DNA of 64,000 nt from Sutterella wadsworthensis 2_1_59BFAA (GCF_000297775.1 NZ_JH815513.1:12165-76164); one strand, 5' to 3'. Numbered from the stretch's first letter, positions 1-7,778 are shown. A program made the numbers and translations. Notes: generated from the letters alone by a model not told the origin.

Positions 1-2
1 CC

Positions 3-947
3 TGCACCAACACGACCAATCCTGAAATCGTCCGGGAAGAAGCAGTCAAGCTTCTCGCCGCCGGCGCCGAGCTTCTGCTCCCCGTCTGCGGTCGCGTCGC
101 CGGCGCCGCCTTCGAGCTCATCTCCGAAGGCATGCCCATTCTCGACGTCCTGACCACCGCCGCCCACAAGGCGATCGACGAAACCCCGGTCCGCCTGCCC
201 AAGCCCTTCAAGGTCGGCCTCATCGGCGGCCTCGGCCCTGCCGCAACCGTCGACCTCTACGACAAGATCGTGAAAGCCACGCCCGCCAAGAACGACCAGG
301 AACACTTCAAGCTCGTCGTCGAGCAGAATCCGCAGATCTCCGACCGCACCGCCTGCCTTCTCAAGGGCGGCGCCGATCCCACGCTCGCCATGTACGGCTG
401 CGCCCGCCGCCTCCAGAAGGACGGATGCGACGCGATCATCGTGCCCTGCAACACGGCCCACGCCTTCGTGCCCTATCTTGAACGCCACCTCGACATTCCG
501 TTCATCAACATGCAGATCGCCACGATGGAGGAAATCAAGGCCAAGCTCGGCGACAAGGCCCGCATCGGTCTGCTCGCCACCTCCGGCACGGTCCAGACCG
601 GCATCTACGGCGACAAGGCCAAGGCCCTCAACCTCCCGATGTTCGTGCCCGATGAACTGCATCAGGAACGCGTGATGGCCGCCATCTACGGTCCGCTCGG
701 CGCCAAGGCCGGCTACACCGACGGCCAGTGCCGCGAAGACCTCGTGAGCGCCGCGGAATACCTGGTGAAGACCTACGACTGCAACTGCCTCATCCTCGGC
801 TGCACCGAACTGCCGCTCATCCTTGACGAATGCGACGACTTCGTCTGCGCCGGCAAGGAGGTCTGCGTCGTCGACCCAACCTCCGCGCTCGCCCGCAAGG
901 TCGTTCGCATCGCCACTGAGACCAACAAGGCCCGCGGCACCCGCTGA
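3..947 (+). CDS. Asp/Glu racemase-family protein, 5' end outside window
   Basis: The frame is open to the left edge, so the N-terminus is missing; 3 is the first full codon. An ATG at 132 would allow a 271-residue protein, but the coding pattern continues upstream of it. The C-terminal ~245 residues form a complete aspartate/glutamate racemase-type unit: N-terminal GGLGPAATVDLY, one catalytic cysteine in VPCNTAHAF and the other in LGCTELPL. The visible upstream part contains CTNTTNPE, which resembles the second-cysteine segment of another racemase-like domain, so the whole gene may be a tandem-domain fusion. Substrate cannot be told from sequence. A clear terminator follows at 983. Confidence 0.8.
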   Translation, partial: CTNTTNPEIVREEAVKLLAAGAELLLPVCGRVAGAAFELISEGMPILDVLTTAAHKAIDETPVRLPKPFKVGLIGGLGPAATVDLYDKIVKATPAKNDQEHFKLVVEQNPQISDRTACLLKGGADPTLAMYGCARRLQKDGCDAIIVPCNTAHAFVPYLERHLDIPFINMQIATMEEIKAKLGDKARIGLLATSGTVQTGIYGDKAKALNLPMFVPDELHQERVMAAIYGPLGAKAGYTDGQCREDLVSAAEYLVKTYDCNCLILGCTELPLILDECDDFVCAGKEVCVVDPTSALARKVVRIATETNKARGTR

Positions 948-982
948 TCCCTGATCTCAGGCTGTCAGGTCTGATGTTAGGC

Positions 983-1019
983 AAGGCGGCTGTCCGAACC
1001 TCCGGACGGCCGCCTTTTT
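983..1019 (+). terminator. Rho-independent terminator after racemase gene
   Basis: A GGCGGCTGTCCG arm pairs with CGGACGGCCGCC (one G-T pair) around a short loop and is followed by TTTTTG. Confidence 0.85.
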
Positions 1020-1077
1020 GTCAGAATCCAAGTCAACAACTCCTGCCCAAAGGCAGAGGTTTTCGCGCCGAATTTCT

Positions 1078-1710
1078 ATGAAAGATCTGTCCGTCTACGT
1101 TCTGGTGAGCTTCATCGCCTGCGTCACACCCGGCTCGGGCGTTCTCTACACCGTCACGAACGGACTGCGCGGCGGGCTCCGCACGGTCCTTGCATCTCCG
1201 CTCGGCACCACGCTCGGCGTCGGCCTGATGTCGCTCATCTCCGCGACGGGCCTCGGCGCCCTCATCACCTCATCGCCCGCACTCTATGCAGGCCTGCAGC
1301 TCGTTTCAGCCGCCGTGCTCTTCTGGCTCGGTTGGGGCAGCTGGAACGCAGGCGCAGTGCGCCTTGACAAGCTAGGCAGGCTTGAGTCCAACGACTCGCT
1401 CACCTTCAGCAGCATCTTCAAGGGCGCCCTGTACGTTCAGGCGAGCAACGTGATGCTGATCGTCTTCCTGCTCTCGCTCATGCCGCAGTTCATCTCGCCC
1501 GAGGATGACTACGTCTCGCGCGTCACGCTCCTCTCGGTCCTCTTCGTCGGAATCTGCTTTCTCGTACACCTCGGTTACAGCGCCATTGCGGCGGTGGCCC
1601 GCAAGTGGCTTGCAGGCCCGAACTTCAGCATCTGGCTCAACCGCGTCAGCGGCGCTCTCTTCTGGCTTCTCGGGCTGAGCGTCATCTGGAACGCACTCTT
1701 CAACCGCTAG
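1078..1710 (+). CDS. LysE/RhtB-family amino-acid exporter
   Basis: 210 residues, a typical length for the LysE/RhtB family of inner-membrane exporters. The start ATG at 1078 was chosen because MKDLSVYVLVSFIACVTPGSG matches the family N-terminus, with its conserved TPGP-like TPGSG. Farther upstream the frame runs into the previous terminator. About six hydrophobic segments are visible, including a run ending in LFWLLGLSVIWNALF at the C-terminus. The likely role is proton-coupled efflux of an amino acid or related compound; the substrate is unknown. It stands alone between a terminator and a convergent gene. Confidence 0.8.
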   Translation: MKDLSVYVLVSFIACVTPGSGVLYTVTNGLRGGLRTVLASPLGTTLGVGLMSLISATGLGALITSSPALYAGLQLVSAAVLFWLGWGSWNAGAVRLDKLGRLESNDSLTFSSIFKGALYVQASNVMLIVFLLSLMPQFISPEDDYVSRVTLLSVLFVGICFLVHLGYSAIAAVARKWLAGPNFSIWLNRVSGALFWLLGLSVIWNALFNR

Positions 1711-1712
1711 AA

Positions 1713-2525
1713 TCAGAAGGTCAGGACCGCGCCCGCTCCCGCCCAGTCGACGTCGTCGAAGCGTCCTGCCAACGCCGCCGCTGCCCTGAACCCCGTACAG
1801 TGGTTCACGCGCCAGCGCCTGACGGGAACGGCTGCGAGCGCATCCATCCAGACGGGCAGTTCCTCCGAACAGGCGCCACTCAAGTGCGTTCCGCCCGTCA
1901 CCGCATCAAAGCCTTCGATCCCGAATCTCTTCATCGCGTAGTTCAGAATATTGGGAAGACCCGCATGAGCACACCCGAGCACAACAGACCAACCAGCACT
2001 CCCCTTCACGAGGAGGGAGACGTCGTCCGCGAAGGTGTCGGGGACCTTGTCACCAGTGGCTCCAGTCTCGAACATGTTGTCGAAGACAAGGAACCTCGGG
2101 TCGCGCTCGTCCGCAGGAACGGTGAAGGCGATCACTTCAGGCAGGATTTCGACTCCGCCGTCGACGGGCGTGAAGGGGAGGCCTGCGAAAAGGGGACCGC
2201 CTCCGCTCGCCCTCGACGCATCCGCATCACCCCATCTGAGGCGCGCGATCTCTCGAGACGCCCAAAGCTTTGCCGACGGAGCCACGCGGAGGATGTCCGT
2301 GAGGCCAGACGCATGATCGAAGTGGCCGTGGGAAAGCGCAAGATTCTCAACCCCCTCAGGTCGAATGCCAAGCGCCCGAAGGTTGTGAAGGAGAACATGG
2401 AGAATGCCTCCCGTGTCCCAGAGCAGATTGCCGGACGGCGTTCTGATGAAGGCGGAGAATCCCCATTCGGCATAAAGCCCCTGCCTCTGGCAAAAGTTGT
2501 CGACAACGATCGTGACGCTGGTCAT
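1713..2525 (-). CDS. MBL-fold metallo-hydrolase (MptE/dihydropterin-phosphate synthase-like)
   Basis: 270 residues. The metal-binding motif SHGHFDHASGL (HxHxDH) is near residue 65. Further histidines follow in GCAHAGLPNIL and GGTHLSG, as in the subgroup annotated as 7,8-dihydropterin-6-methyl-aminobenzene-5'-phosphate synthase. That name comes from an archaeal pathway and probably does not give the true substrate here. GGAGGAGG lies 7 bases before the ATG, supporting this start. It converges with the LysE gene with 2 bases between the stops, and the upstream gap faces a small plus-strand membrane gene. Confidence 0.8.
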   Translation of the reverse strand: MTSVTIVVDNFCQRQGLYAEWGFSAFIRTPSGNLLWDTGGILHVLLHNLRALGIRPEGVENLALSHGHFDHASGLTDILRVAPSAKLWASREIARLRWGDADASRASGGGPLFAGLPFTPVDGGVEILPEVIAFTVPADERDPRFLVFDNMFETGATGDKVPDTFADDVSLLVKGSAGWSVVLGCAHAGLPNILNYAMKRFGIEGFDAVTGGTHLSGACSEELPVWMDALAAVPVRRWRVNHCTGFRAAAALAGRFDDVDWAGAGAVLTF

Positions 2526-2546
2526 GATGCAACCTCCTCCGGACTC

Positions 2547-2903
2547 GTGAAGGCGGGCGGGGACCTCGTCAACAGGGGTCCTAACGCACGCTCATCACTT
2601 CACTATACCCCCGAGGACCTCGAAAACTCCACGCCGATCCCGCCCGATCCTCCCTTCAGGGCCCTCAGACGACTCCTCACGCTTCTTGCTGCGCTGCTTG
2701 CAGGCGTCGCTGCGGGACTGATCGTGCCCGTCCTTGCAGGCTTTGGCGAGCGCGGCCTCGCCGTCGGCATCGCAACCACCGCCCTCATACTTCTCGGCGT
2801 CGGCATCAGGGATCGAGTGCGCGATCCAGACGGGCGCGCAGGCTCGCTCTTCATCGGGGCAGGAATCGTCTGCGTCTTTCTCCTCATCGTCGTTCTCGTA
2901 TGA
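2547..2903 (+). CDS. Small three-helix membrane protein, hypothetical
   Basis: The frame has no ATG near the coding part. A GTG at 2547 gives 118 residues, but the true start may be later. After a proline-rich polar stretch there are three hydrophobic segments: LLTLLAALLAGVAAGLIV, GLAVGIATTALILLGVGI and a C-terminal IGAGIVCVFLLIVVLV. Between the last two lies a charged loop RDRVRDPDGRAG. Codon usage is like neighbouring genes. I do not recognise a family. Start and existence are moderately supported only. Confidence 0.45.
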   Translation: MKAGGDLVNRGPNARSSLHYTPEDLENSTPIPPDPPFRALRRLLTLLAALLAGVAAGLIVPVLAGFGERGLAVGIATTALILLGVGIRDRVRDPDGRAGSLFIGAGIVCVFLLIVVLV

Positions 2904-2975
2904 GCCCGTCAGGTCCGCATAACAAAGCGATCCTATATTGAGAGTCTCAACGGACCATCCACATCAGGAGAAACT

Positions 2976-3314
2976 ATGAAACGTCTTCTCGCTGCCGCAG
3001 CCCTCGCCGCGGCGCTTTCCTGCAGCGCCGCAGGCACGCAGGACATCCAGAAGCACGGCGAAGAATACTTCCGCATCTTCAGCATCCTGCCCGACGGCCA
3101 GGGCATTCTCGCCCGCCGCTGCACCAAGCTCACGCAGAGCGGCCTGTGCGTCGGCGCACCCGTGTTGCTCCCCGCCGACGCCGTCAAGGCGCCCGCCGAG
3201 GAGAAGGTCGTGCGCCTCGCCGATCCGAAGGAGGACGGCTGGCACACGCTCCAGCATGACAACGGGCAGAAGAAGACCGTCATGAAGATGACGGGCCGCG
3301 AAGTCACTGAATGA
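2976..3314 (+). CDS. Small exported protein, hypothetical
   Basis: 112 residues. The N-terminus MKRLLAAAALAAALSCSAAG is a Sec signal peptide. The mature part is ~90 residues, with two cysteines (RRCTKLTQSGLC) that could form a disulfide in the periplasm. CAGGAG 5 bases before the ATG supports the start. No family recognised. It is followed by its own terminator, so it is probably monocistronic. Confidence 0.75.
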   Translation: MKRLLAAAALAAALSCSAAGTQDIQKHGEEYFRIFSILPDGQGILARRCTKLTQSGLCVGAPVLLPADAVKAPAEEKVVRLADPKEDGWHTLQHDNGQKKTVMKMTGREVTE

Positions 3315-3340
3315 GCGGTTGAGCAAGGACATCCTCAAGT

Positions 3341-3373
3341 GGGCTGCATGCACAAGCATGCGGCCCGTTTTTC
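3341..3373 (+). terminator. Rho-independent terminator
   Basis: GGGCTGCATGC pairs with GCATGCGGCCC around ACAA and is followed by GTTTTTC. Confidence 0.8.
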
Positions 3374-3390
3374 TTGCCGTTCCCCGCATC

Positions 3391-3436
3391 CAAACACAAA
3401 AACGCCCCGAAACATGAGGAGCAGTTTCAGGGCGTC
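3391..3436 (-). terminator. Minus-strand terminator of the candidate ncRNA
   Basis: Read on the minus strand, CGCCCTGAAAC pairs with GTTTCGGGGCG and is followed by TTTTTGTGTTT. No minus-strand protein gene ends here, so it implies an untranslated transcript coming from the right. Confidence 0.75.
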
Positions 3437-3640
3437 AATGCAAAAGCAAACGGTCTGCCGAACCACCAGCAGACCGTTGCCATCCAACCTATGAAGCTTC
3501 AGAGGACCAGTCCGAAGCCTCCGTACTCAAGCCTGACCAAGGCTCTTGTACAAGCACAAGCAACAGGGGACCAGCCTGCCTGCCTAAGCAGACGCTTGCG
3601 CAAATGTTTCTTGTCCGGGGGACTTGAAACTCGAAGCGTC
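3391..3640 (-). ncRNA. Candidate structured small RNA, possibly 6S-like
   Basis: No credible protein is encoded on either strand here, yet a minus-strand terminator closes the region. The minus-strand sequence holds several hairpins, one with a perfect 9-bp stem (3450-3458 with 3469-3477). It also holds short segments in the same order as in E. coli 6S RNA: CGCAAGCG, then GGTCCCCTG, then GGTCCTCTGAAGC, then a strong hairpin. AGTTTCA near 3631 can pair with TGAAACT near 3429 to close a ~209-nt rod, close to 6S length. The match is by eye and short; another regulatory RNA is possible. Ends are approximate. Confidence 0.35.
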
Positions 3641-4238
3641 GTCGGGAGGAGAGAGTCTCCGACGATCTTCTTTTCTTCGACGCGGCGGCCAAAGGAGAAA
3701 ATGCCGTCGCATCGCGTGAGCTTGGTAAACCCTTAAGGGTTAATCCCTGCTCAACACAGAACGAAGTATATACGGATTTACCCCATAAGGAAACCCCTAA
3801 TGGCAATTTTTTCGCCGATACCCACCTCCAAGATGAAACAAAATGTTTCCACCTCACCCAAAACGCCCCCTGAATACGGCCATTTCCCTTGTCCCACAGC
3901 CAACCAAACCCAAAGAACCCCATTTTGCGGAACACAGGGTTCAATCCGCCCGAACGGCCTCTCACAGTGCGAGTTCGGCCGTTTTGTCCCCCATAGGTGC
4001 CATTGACGGAAAAGGGCTCCGCCGGGCGAGCGGCTCAGCCGCTCTCGTCCGTTCCTGTTTCGTGGCCTCAGGGAAACACCGAGCAAAAAATGCTTCTGTT
4101 TTTACTGCCGTCCCCCTTAAAATTGAATAAAGGGTGGAAGTTCTTTCCGCCCCAGTCAAGGGATGCCGGCAGAGTCCTCCCGCGTCGAGCAGGAGCGGAA
4201 TCCGGATGCCGCCGTCTCCGAACATGGGAGGTATGCAT
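3641..4238. other. Intergenic, non-coding with hairpins
   Basis: No protein-like frame. A minus-strand promoter for the RNA may lie near 3765 (TATATAC on the minus strand). GGGTTAATCCC lies at 3737-3747. AACGGCC/GGCCGTT with a 17-base loop followed by TTGTC (3953-3986) looks like a weak plus-strand terminator. A long GC hairpin GGGCGAGCGGC/GCCGCTCTCGTCC occupies 4024-4050. Confidence 0.5.
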
Positions 4239-4964
4239 ATGACAACAACGACATGCAGCTGGAGGCCCTACCGTGTCGCCCTGCGCACCCAGGAGTGCCG
4301 AGGCGTCATCAGTCTCTACCTCGAACCGACGGACGGAGCGCTTCCGCCCGCATTTGCCGCCGGCCAGTACGTCGAGCTCCGCATGCCCGGCATCGAGCCG
4401 CACGCCTTCTTCCTCGTCGGTCCCAGCGGCGACCGCCTCGTGCGCCTCACGATCGAGGTAGGTGACGAGCCCTTCATCGGCGAAGTCGGCCGCATCGCCA
4501 AGCTCCGCATCGGCGACCCCGTCGAACTCTCCGAGCCCAAGGGCGAGCTTGCGATGGAGCCCGGTGAAACCCCCGTCGTCATCATGACCGAGGACATCGG
4601 CTGCCTCGTCGCCCACGCATTCCTCGCCGAAATGGCCGAGGTCGAGCCCATGCGCAACGTCCGTGTCCTCTGCCAGTTCCCCAACGGCACCCGCATGCTC
4701 ATGCGCGAGGAGCTCAGGAAGCTCGTCGACCTGATGCCCAACGCGGGGCTCGCCGTCTTCCTCGCAGCCCCCTTCTCGACAGACACGGCGGGAAAGGACT
4801 ACGAGGTCGCAGGCCCCATCACTGTTGAAAACGCAAGGAGCGTCTGCGTCAACCCGGACGCGGACTTCTTCGTCGTCGGCAGCAGGGCCTTCACCGAAGC
4901 CCTCAGGACCGACCTCGTCAAGCTCGGCATCATTCACTCCCGAGTTCACACGCAGGTCCTCTGA
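4239..4964 (+). CDS. Flavohemoglobin-type reductase domain without globin
   Basis: 241 residues. GGGAGG ends 7 bases before this ATG, which decides the start over the upstream in-frame ATG at 4233. The protein aligns in order with the FAD/NAD(P)-binding half of flavohemoglobin Hmp: SWRPYRV, FAAGQYVELRM, IGDPVELSEPKGEL, FFVVGSRAFTEALRTDLVKLG, HTQVL. It has no globin part. The usual FAD motif RxYS is replaced by HAFFLVG, and the NAD pocket GVGxTP by DIGCLV, so flavin or nucleotide binding may be altered or lost. It sits immediately upstream of nsrR, the NO-sensing regulator that normally controls hmp, pointing to nitrosative stress. The partner protein is unknown. Confidence 0.7.
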   Translation: MTTTTCSWRPYRVALRTQECRGVISLYLEPTDGALPPAFAAGQYVELRMPGIEPHAFFLVGPSGDRLVRLTIEVGDEPFIGEVGRIAKLRIGDPVELSEPKGELAMEPGETPVVIMTEDIGCLVAHAFLAEMAEVEPMRNVRVLCQFPNGTRMLMREELRKLVDLMPNAGLAVFLAAPFSTDTAGKDYEVAGPITVENARSVCVNPDADFFVVGSRAFTEALRTDLVKLGIIHSRVHTQVL

Positions 4965-5112
4965 GCGCTTTTACCCGGGACGGGGGTCGTCGTTCGCAAA
5001 CCTCCCCTGCCCCTGTAAAATTCGTCCTTGCCGATAGCGTGATATTCCAAAACGGTCTACACTTCTATCTATCTGTCTGTCAGGCAACATAATTTATAAA
5101 ACAACAACGTCA

Positions 5113-5129
5113 GACGGATTCCATCCGTC
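5113..5129. promoter_or_regulatory. Perfect inverted repeat in nsrR leader
   Basis: GACGGAT-TCC-ATCCGTC lies 30 bases before the nsrR start, with no T-run. It could be an operator (autoregulation) or a 5' UTR hairpin. It does not resemble the A/T-rich NsrR consensus. Confidence 0.4.
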
Positions 5130-5159
5130 CGACATCCCCCATTTAAAAAGATTCCGCCG

Positions 5160-5690
5160 ATGCATTTAACACGATTTACAGACCTCAGCCTCCGCGTGCT
5201 GATTTACCTCACCCACAACGAACGCAAGGGACTCGTTACAGTTACAGAGCTTGCCGAACGCTTCAAGTGGTCCCGCAACCACATGGTCAAGGTTGTTCAC
5301 TTCATGAGCACCAAGAACTGGGTTCAGACTCACCGCGGCAGATTCGGCGGCCTCACCCTCAAGATGCACCCGTCCGAATACAAGATCGGCGACATCGTTC
5401 AGATTCTTGAGGAACCGGGCGAACTCATCGACTGCTTCGAGCCGCACGAATGCGCCCTTGCCAAATGCTGCAAGCTCCGCAGCCTTCTCAACGAGGCCAC
5501 CCGCGACTTCTACTCGCGCCTCAACACGGCCGCGCTTGAGACGCTCACGAACAGCGACGAAATCAGGGAAATCATCTCCGGCAAGGACCTGCTCCGTGCC
5601 CAGCCCGACGCCCCGACGCCGCCGAGCAGCGAGCTCATCCGCCTTATGGAGGCGCGCGTCGCCCGCGAACTCCGCAAGGCCAGACAGTAA
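5160..5690 (+). CDS. nsrR: Rrf2-family NO-sensing repressor NsrR
   Basis: 176 residues. The N-terminus MHLTRFTDLSLRVLIYL and the helix segment SRNHMVKVVHFMS match NsrR closely. Cysteines 92, 98, 103 and 104 (DCFEPHECALAKCC) supply the ligands for the NO-sensitive Fe-S cluster. A C-terminal tail of ~30 residues extends beyond the usual ~140-residue core. NsrR represses NO-detoxification genes until NO destroys the cluster. It lies 195 bases downstream of the Hmp-like reductase on the same strand. Its original terminator has been split by an insertion sequence. Confidence 0.85.
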   Translation: MHLTRFTDLSLRVLIYLTHNERKGLVTVTELAERFKWSRNHMVKVVHFMSTKNWVQTHRGRFGGLTLKMHPSEYKIGDIVQILEEPGELIDCFEPHECALAKCCKLRSLLNEATRDFYSRLNTAALETLTNSDEIREIISGKDLLRAQPDAPTPPSSELIRLMEARVARELRKARQ

Positions 5691-5714
5691 TGCTTCTGCA
5701 GCACTGATCGCCCC

Positions 5715-5733
5715 AAAAAAGCCCCGCCAGGCG
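5715..5733. terminator. Left half of a terminator split by an IS
   Basis: AAAAAAGCCCCGCCAGGCG is complementary to the right flank of the IS, whose right half is GGCGCCTGCCTGCGGGGCTTTT at 7375-7396. Joined without the IS, and with one GGCG copy removed, they form a bidirectional hairpin with A/T runs. It would have ended nsrR on the left and the XRE gene on the right. Confidence 0.65.
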
Positions 5734-5778
5734 TGATGTGGTCCCCGATTCTTGGACAAAGAATTGGGGACCATCTGT

Positions 5779-6270
5779 ATGGGACATAAATGGAAGGGAA
5801 CAGTTGAAGCTAGAAAGCTGAGGTTTCTCGAGCTCTATGAGGATGGCGCAAGCTATCAAGAGATAATGACCCAGCTTGGGCTGGATGAGCATGATCTTAG
5901 GGATTGGCGCGCTACAATTCGTATTTTGGGCGTTTCTCGATTTCTAATGTCACATACCGTCAAAACGACATATTCCTACGAAACCAAGCTGGCAGCAGTC
6001 AAAGCTCGCATTGAAGATCAGGTCTCGTACCAAGACATCTTGGCTGCATATGGCGTTGCTCCCAAGCTTCTTCGACGTTGGTGCAAGATTTATAGTGAAC
6101 ATGGCGAAGCAGGTCTGCAACCGAAGAAAAGGGGACGTCAGTTAGGGGCCAAGCAGAAGCCCGTGCAAGAGTTGACCCCCATGGAGAAGCTGGAACTTCG
6201 TATCAAGCAACTTGAAGCGGAGAATGCCATCTTAAAAAAAGTCGCGGCCCTGAAAGATTGGCGAAACTGA
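5779..6270 (+). CDS. IS3-family OrfA (helix-turn-helix)
   Basis: 163 residues from ATG 5779 (MGHKWKGTVEARKL). A TTG at 5752 would start inside the terminal repeat. There are two helix-turn-helix-like modules (SYQEIMTQLGLDEHDLRDW and SYQDILAAYGVAPKLLRRW) and a C-terminal leucine zipper (LELRIKQLEAENAILKK), the standard OrfA layout. Near the 3' end a run of seven A (6234-6240) followed by G is a typical -1 slippage site. Slippage there would fuse OrfA to OrfB as the active transposase. Confidence 0.9.
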   Translation: MGHKWKGTVEARKLRFLELYEDGASYQEIMTQLGLDEHDLRDWRATIRILGVSRFLMSHTVKTTYSYETKLAAVKARIEDQVSYQDILAAYGVAPKLLRRWCKIYSEHGEAGLQPKKRGRQLGAKQKPVQELTPMEKLELRIKQLEAENAILKKVAALKDWRN

Positions 6271-7139
6271 GCAATCGAGAGAAAGCAGAGATCGTTTATT
6301 CTCTTTCAGGGCAACATGATCTTGATCTTCTGTTGAAGATCATTGGGTTGCCCCGGTCGAGCTACTACTATGCCCGTAAACATCCGAAGGCAGCTACACG
6401 CCCGGACGTTCATGAGAAGGTCAAGGAAATCTTCAACCGCACGTCAAATGGTTGCGGCCATCGCCAGATCTTCATGCGTTTACGTCGTGAGTTCAACATC
6501 GTCATCGCGAAAAAGACGGTATTGAAGGTAATGCGAGAATTGGGGTTGATCTGTAAGATTAGGCGACAGGGGTTTGGAAAGTACAGCTCTTATAAAGGCG
6601 ACAATCGTACCGTTCCCAATCTCTTGGCACGCGATTTCAAAACAGCCTGCCCCTTCACGAAGATCGGTACCGATGTGACAGAGTTCGCTTTGTCCTTCGG
6701 TAAGGTATACCTCGCTCAGGTCGTTGACTTTTACTCCAATGAGATTCTGGCTTTCTCCATCAGTCGATCGCCCAACATGGATCAGCAAGAAGAGATGTTC
6801 GACGCGTTGGTGAAGGCGTTACCCCTTGGGGCTAGTCCCATCCTTCACAGCGATATGGGATGGCAATATCAGAATCCTGATTGGATTAAATGGACCAAGG
6901 AGCACAACGTCACGCGAAGCATGTCTCGCAAGGGTAACTGTTTGGACAATGCGGCAACAGAGCAGGCATTTGGCCATATGAAGGACGAGTTCTTCAGGGG
7001 GCAGTGCTGGGATAGCTTTGACGCCTTCAAGAGCGATCTGACGGCTTATATCGCCCATTGGAACACGAAGAGACCTCAGGAGCGTTTGGATGGATACGCA
7101 CCATCCGAGTACCGTCAGCGTTATGTTAAAGCGGAATAA
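6258..7139 (+). CDS. IS3-family OrfB (DDE integrase core)
   Basis: Reading-frame part of the OrfAB transposase. The formal start is a TTG at 6258, but the frame is open back to the A7 slip site, so it is normally made by frameshifting. An N-terminal HTH-like part (HRQIFMRLRREFNI) precedes the integrase core with Asp in IGTDVTEF, Asp in ILHSDMGWQYQ and Glu in FGHMKDEFF. The C-terminal HWNTKRPQERLDGYAPSEY is typical of the family. The catalytic triad is intact. Confidence 0.9.
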   Translation: MAKLSNREKAEIVYSLSGQHDLDLLLKIIGLPRSSYYYARKHPKAATRPDVHEKVKEIFNRTSNGCGHRQIFMRLRREFNIVIAKKTVLKVMRELGLICKIRRQGFGKYSSYKGDNRTVPNLLARDFKTACPFTKIGTDVTEFALSFGKVYLAQVVDFYSNEILAFSISRSPNMDQQEEMFDALVKALPLGASPILHSDMGWQYQNPDWIKWTKEHNVTRSMSRKGNCLDNAATEQAFGHMKDEFFRGQCWDSFDAFKSDLTAYIAHWNTKRPQERLDGYAPSEYRQRYVKAE

Positions 7140-7374
7140 GAGCGTTCTCAGCGGTCTGAGAGCGATGAGTCGGGTCAAGGGTTGACCGAAGAAGTTGGAG
7201 GGGCCCTTTGGGAGGATCTAAGTTGTTCGGTCGTCCCTTGACGCGCCCCAGATAAAATACGCTATCGGCGTAGCCGGGACTTGCTTGTCCCGGCTATGCC
7301 AAGCGGCGAGCGTTAAAATCGGCCGCACTCAACTTGGAGTTTATTTTGTAGTCCAAGTTTCGGGGTCCAGATCA
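7140..7374. repeat. Non-coding right end of the IS with strong hairpin
   Basis: 235 bases between orfB and the right terminal repeat. It contains GGTCAAGGGTTGACC and a 12-13-bp hairpin with arms GTAGCCGGGAC and GTCCCGGCTA (about 7266-7298). There is no T-run, so it is probably part of the element's end structure rather than a terminator. Confidence 0.6.
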
Positions 7375-7427
7375 GGCGCCTGCCTGCGGGGCTTTTCCGT
7401 TCCGTCGTTTTCGCTTTTTCCTGACGC

Positions 7428-7778
7428 CTACACCAGGAAGAACCTCGCCGAAACGCCGAAGACGGCCGCGAGCTTCGTTGCGAACTCGGGCGTAATGGGC
7501 CTCACGCCCTGCTCCATGTCGGAGACGCGGACCTGATTCGTGCCCAGCTGCTCGGCCAGAGACTTCTGCGAAAGTCCCCTTTCCTTCCTGAGCTTCTTGA
7601 GCATCGGACCCGGCGGCAGGTCGGGCGTCTCCTCGGGTGCGCCGATCGTAACGACGGACTCCCCGAGAAGCATCATCATGCTCTCGAGATGTCTTCTCAC
7701 GGCATCCGCCTTGTTCGCAGGAACGCTCACCCTGAACACCATGTCGGTGCCGGCGCGTTCTTCCGTAATCGCCCTCAT
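7428..7778 (-). CDS. XRE-family HTH regulator, antitoxin-like
   Basis: 116 residues. The C-terminal half is a Cro/C1-type helix-turn-helix: KLRKERGLSQKSLAEQLG, then RVSDMEQGVRPITPEFATKLAAVFGV. The N-terminal ~55 residues (VPANKADAVRRHLESMMMLLGE) have no clear family. Size and layout resemble HigA/MqsA-like antitoxins, but no toxin gene lies beside it: one neighbour is the IS, the other a nitroreductase on the opposite strand. It may be an orphan. Confidence 0.7.
   Translation of the reverse strand: MRAITEERAGTDMVFRVSVPANKADAVRRHLESMMMLLGESVVTIGAPEETPDLPPGPMLKKLRKERGLSQKSLAEQLGTNQVRVSDMEQGVRPITPEFATKLAAVFGVSARFFLV

Larger units (their letters stand above)
5734..7374 (+). mobile_element. IS3-family insertion sequence (1,641 bp)
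   Basis: Both ends are visible. The left end TGATGTGGTCCCCGATTC and the right end, on the opposite strand, TGATCTGGACCCCGAAAC form terminal inverted repeats of ~24 bp with a few mismatches, and continue with CTTGGAC. GGCG on both sides (5730-5733 and 7375-7378) is the likely 4-bp target duplication; a shared A could make it 5. It carries overlapping orfA and orfB joined by a slippery A7 run. Base composition is clearly lower in GC than its neighbours, which supports recent transfer. Confidence 0.85.

Noticed and set aside
1605-2546. Plus-strand frame running opposite the MBL-fold gene into the small membrane protein
   Set aside because: The part opposite the MBL gene has shadow composition. 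Only the last ~118 codons, beyond that gene, look real.
3391-3640. tmRNA or RNase P RNA at the candidate RNA loci
   Set aside because: No tag reading frame or CCA-like 3' end for tmRNA, and no GAGGAAAGTCC / ACAGAANCCGGCTTA blocks for RNase P, at this or the other candidate RNA regions.
6258-7139. Independent translation of IS3 orfB from the TTG at 6258
   Set aside because: The frame is open back to the A7 slip site in orfA, so a -1 frameshift fusion is the usual and more likely route.
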